Under the pieces are notes generated by a model that saw only the letters and a program-made list of their open reading frames with translations, was not told where the DNA came from and did not search any database. This document shows positions 62,413 through 64,000 of a stretch of 64,000 nucleotides of DNA, piece after piece. Position 1 is the first letter of the stretch; every line of letters begins with the position of its first letter. The DNA comes from Brachypterus glaber (lineage: Eukaryota; Arthropoda; Insecta; Coleoptera; Kateretidae), in NCBI GenBank assembly GCA_958510825.1, contig OY294044.1, positions 105,934,893 through 105,998,892 of the forward strand, read 5' to 3'. The translations under genes were made by a program, and so were the position numbers.

Positions 62413-63449
62413 ATTTTTTTAGTTTGCTTAGTTTGTTCGTAAAAAGTAAATAAATGATAAAGAAATAAAATTAAAGCACACAGTGTAAACTTTTTCCCGA
62501 GCCCAAAAAATATATTTTTCTTATCAATTTATCTTATTTTTTAAATTTTAGTACAGGCAGTTATTCCAATTTAAAAATAATTTATAAAACAAAATATTGT
62601 GTATTTTTTGTCGTTTTTTTTTTAATGGTTTCTATATCATAAAAACGTTACTTTATTACATAGTAATAAAAAGAACCATATTAGGTAACATTTTTTTAGT
62701 TCATTTTTGACCCCCTAGTGTTGATTTTTGACGATATTTAGCATGAGTACCTGGCGATAAGCTTGTCCCCATATGCATCCTTCTCCTTACCACCTACCCC
62801 TACTTAGTTTTGTCACAGGATCCATTTTTTTTTTAATATTTTTTTCCATAATATCCTTATTTATTCTACCTATGAATTTAAAGTTTCCATATTCTAAGTT
62901 GGGTATTTTTTAACTAATATTGAGTCACCGAATCTAAATTGGTCCTCGGAATATTTTTATCTCCCATGACTTTAAAACAAAAAAGGGCTAAAATAAGGAT
63001 TTTTTACCACTTTTATTTCATTTTTCGTTAGAAACCTTAGGTAATAGAAATATTTTGAGGCCAGATTCGGCCTCAGCGACCCAAAATTTGTTAAAAAAAT
63101 CCAATCAGGGCAAGAAACCGTGTTGCTTAGTGTTATTTTTATCACATTCTCCTCATTTTTTCTCTGCAAAAACGCGGGAAAGCAAAATAAATGTAAAAAT
63201 AATTTAAAACAAGTGCGCTTATACTAATACTGCTTTCCTTTGAAAGTGAAAGTGGAGGAATATTTTTTTACATTTAACCTACTCGTGATGTATTCATTTT
63301 AAAGAAATTCTGCGCTTTGGTGCGCCGCAATACACAATAAAATAATAATGACAAAATAACAAGAATACTATGTAGAAGAAGTGTCTTTTCTGCCCTTAAA
63401 AAGCATTCAAATTATAATAAAAAAAGTTTTTTTATTTTTTTGATAAAAT
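62413..63449. other. AT-rich sequence upstream of the secreted-protein exon
   Basis: No clear gene. The last few hundred bases would include the 5' UTR or promoter, or an upstream intron, of the gene starting at 63450. I see no confident TATA box or initiator. Confidence 0.4.
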
Positions 63450-63624
63450 ATGTTGTGTTTAGTAAAAATTTTGGTGAGTTTTTTGGTGTTTTTTGTGAGT
63501 TACAACGATGCTCAGTTGTCGAGCAGGATCAGACTGCCAATGCGTGCTGCAGTTATGCTGAGACAGAGGTTGCAGAATAAAATTAGTCAGTATAGAGCCA
63601 GGAATACCCAAAGAATTTGTTACG
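63450..63624 (+). CDS. first coding exon of an unrecognised secreted protein
   Basis: ATG in an A-rich context ('aaaatATG'), then 'MLCLVKILVSFLVFFVSY', a clear hydrophobic signal-peptide core, with 'NDAQ' as the likely cleavage region. A basic segment follows: 'RIRLPMRAAVMLRQRLQ', then 'RARNTQRICY'. The frame runs into 'tacg|gtaagtag', a strong donor at 63625, leaving phase 1. The rest of the gene would lie beyond the window. I do not recognise the family. A single Cys just before the junction and the dibasic-poor, Arg-rich segment fit either a secreted peptide precursor or the N-terminus of a secreted enzyme. It could also be a chance open frame, but a signal peptide together with a strong donor is suggestive. 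Confidence 0.5.
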
Positions 63625-63959
63625 GTAAGTAGAATTTTATTCCCTACAAATAAGAAATAAAAAAACTTTTTAATATTAAAAAAATTAAAACTTTAAATAT
63701 TAATACCAGTCGACAACTCTAGACAAGAAATTAACTGATCTAAATTTCGGTCACTATCCCAAAACGTTCTTGAGTTTATCGTATTGACAAAATATATCAA
63801 CAGGCAAATTTATTTTGCAGCTATCAGGTTTTTCGTAAAAAAACATGAAAATTATTATTTTTTTTTTTAATTTTACCCTCTAATACATAACTCAGCCTAA
63901 AGAAGGACTGAACTTTACAGTTACAAAATTTGTAATTTAATATTAATATTTAGTGTATA

Positions 63960-64000
63960 CAGGGTTGTTCTTTTAAATGGTACACATCCCGCAACTTTTA
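63960..64000 (+). mobile_element. left end of another 'CAGGG' TIR element (cut by window)
   Basis: 'TACAGGGTTGTTCTTTTAAA' at 63958 onward has the TA + CAGGG start seen at 13335, 49454 and 57011. The rest is outside the window. Confidence 0.4.

Overview
The window reads as animal, almost certainly insect, nuclear DNA: very AT-rich, long introns with GT-AG boundaries, and a dense load of TA-, TTA- and TTAA-flanked inverted-repeat elements, LINE, SINE and Penelope-like fragments. It has no bacterial operon structure, CRISPR array, rRNA gene or canonical tRNA gene. The order within insects (a beetle is possible) is a guess that the sequence does not settle.

Layout. 1-35003 (+): the 3' part of a syd-1/RhoGAP100F-type gene, a synaptic C2 + RhoGAP protein. 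Eleven coding exons were identified by splice sites and conserved protein sequence. They join into one continuous frame of 2793 nt (930 codons plus stop), and every splice phase agrees. The upstream (N-terminal, normally PDZ-containing) exons lie outside the window. Order of parts: low-complexity linker (exons A-B), C2 domain (C-F), RhoGAP domain with its arginine finger (F-I), then a Gln/Pro-rich and Ser/Thr-rich tail (J-K). Several introns are largely filled by mobile elements that begin or end within 2-40 nt of the splice sites.

35004-63449: about 28 kb without a recognisable intact host gene. It holds fold-back elements, miniature inverted-repeat elements with 'ACAGGG' or 'CAGTGCGG' ends, a Penelope-like GIY-YIG fragment with hammerhead-like motifs, an antisense LINE 3' end, a tRNA-derived SINE, a PIF/Harbinger-like element, and a five-copy ~393-bp tandem array (60449-62412) whose variants alternate as in a dimeric higher-order repeat.

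63450-63624 (+): the first coding exon of an unrecognised secreted protein (signal peptide, then a basic segment, then a splice donor). It continues beyond the window.

Most noteworthy: a partial duplicate of exon B with matching phases (10455-10499); a LINE fragment whose target-site duplication starts 2 nt inside a splice donor's intron; an unusual number of long inverted repeats able to form dsRNA; and the alternating satellite array. No search was run. Family assignments rest on recognised motifs and on comparison of repeats within the window.
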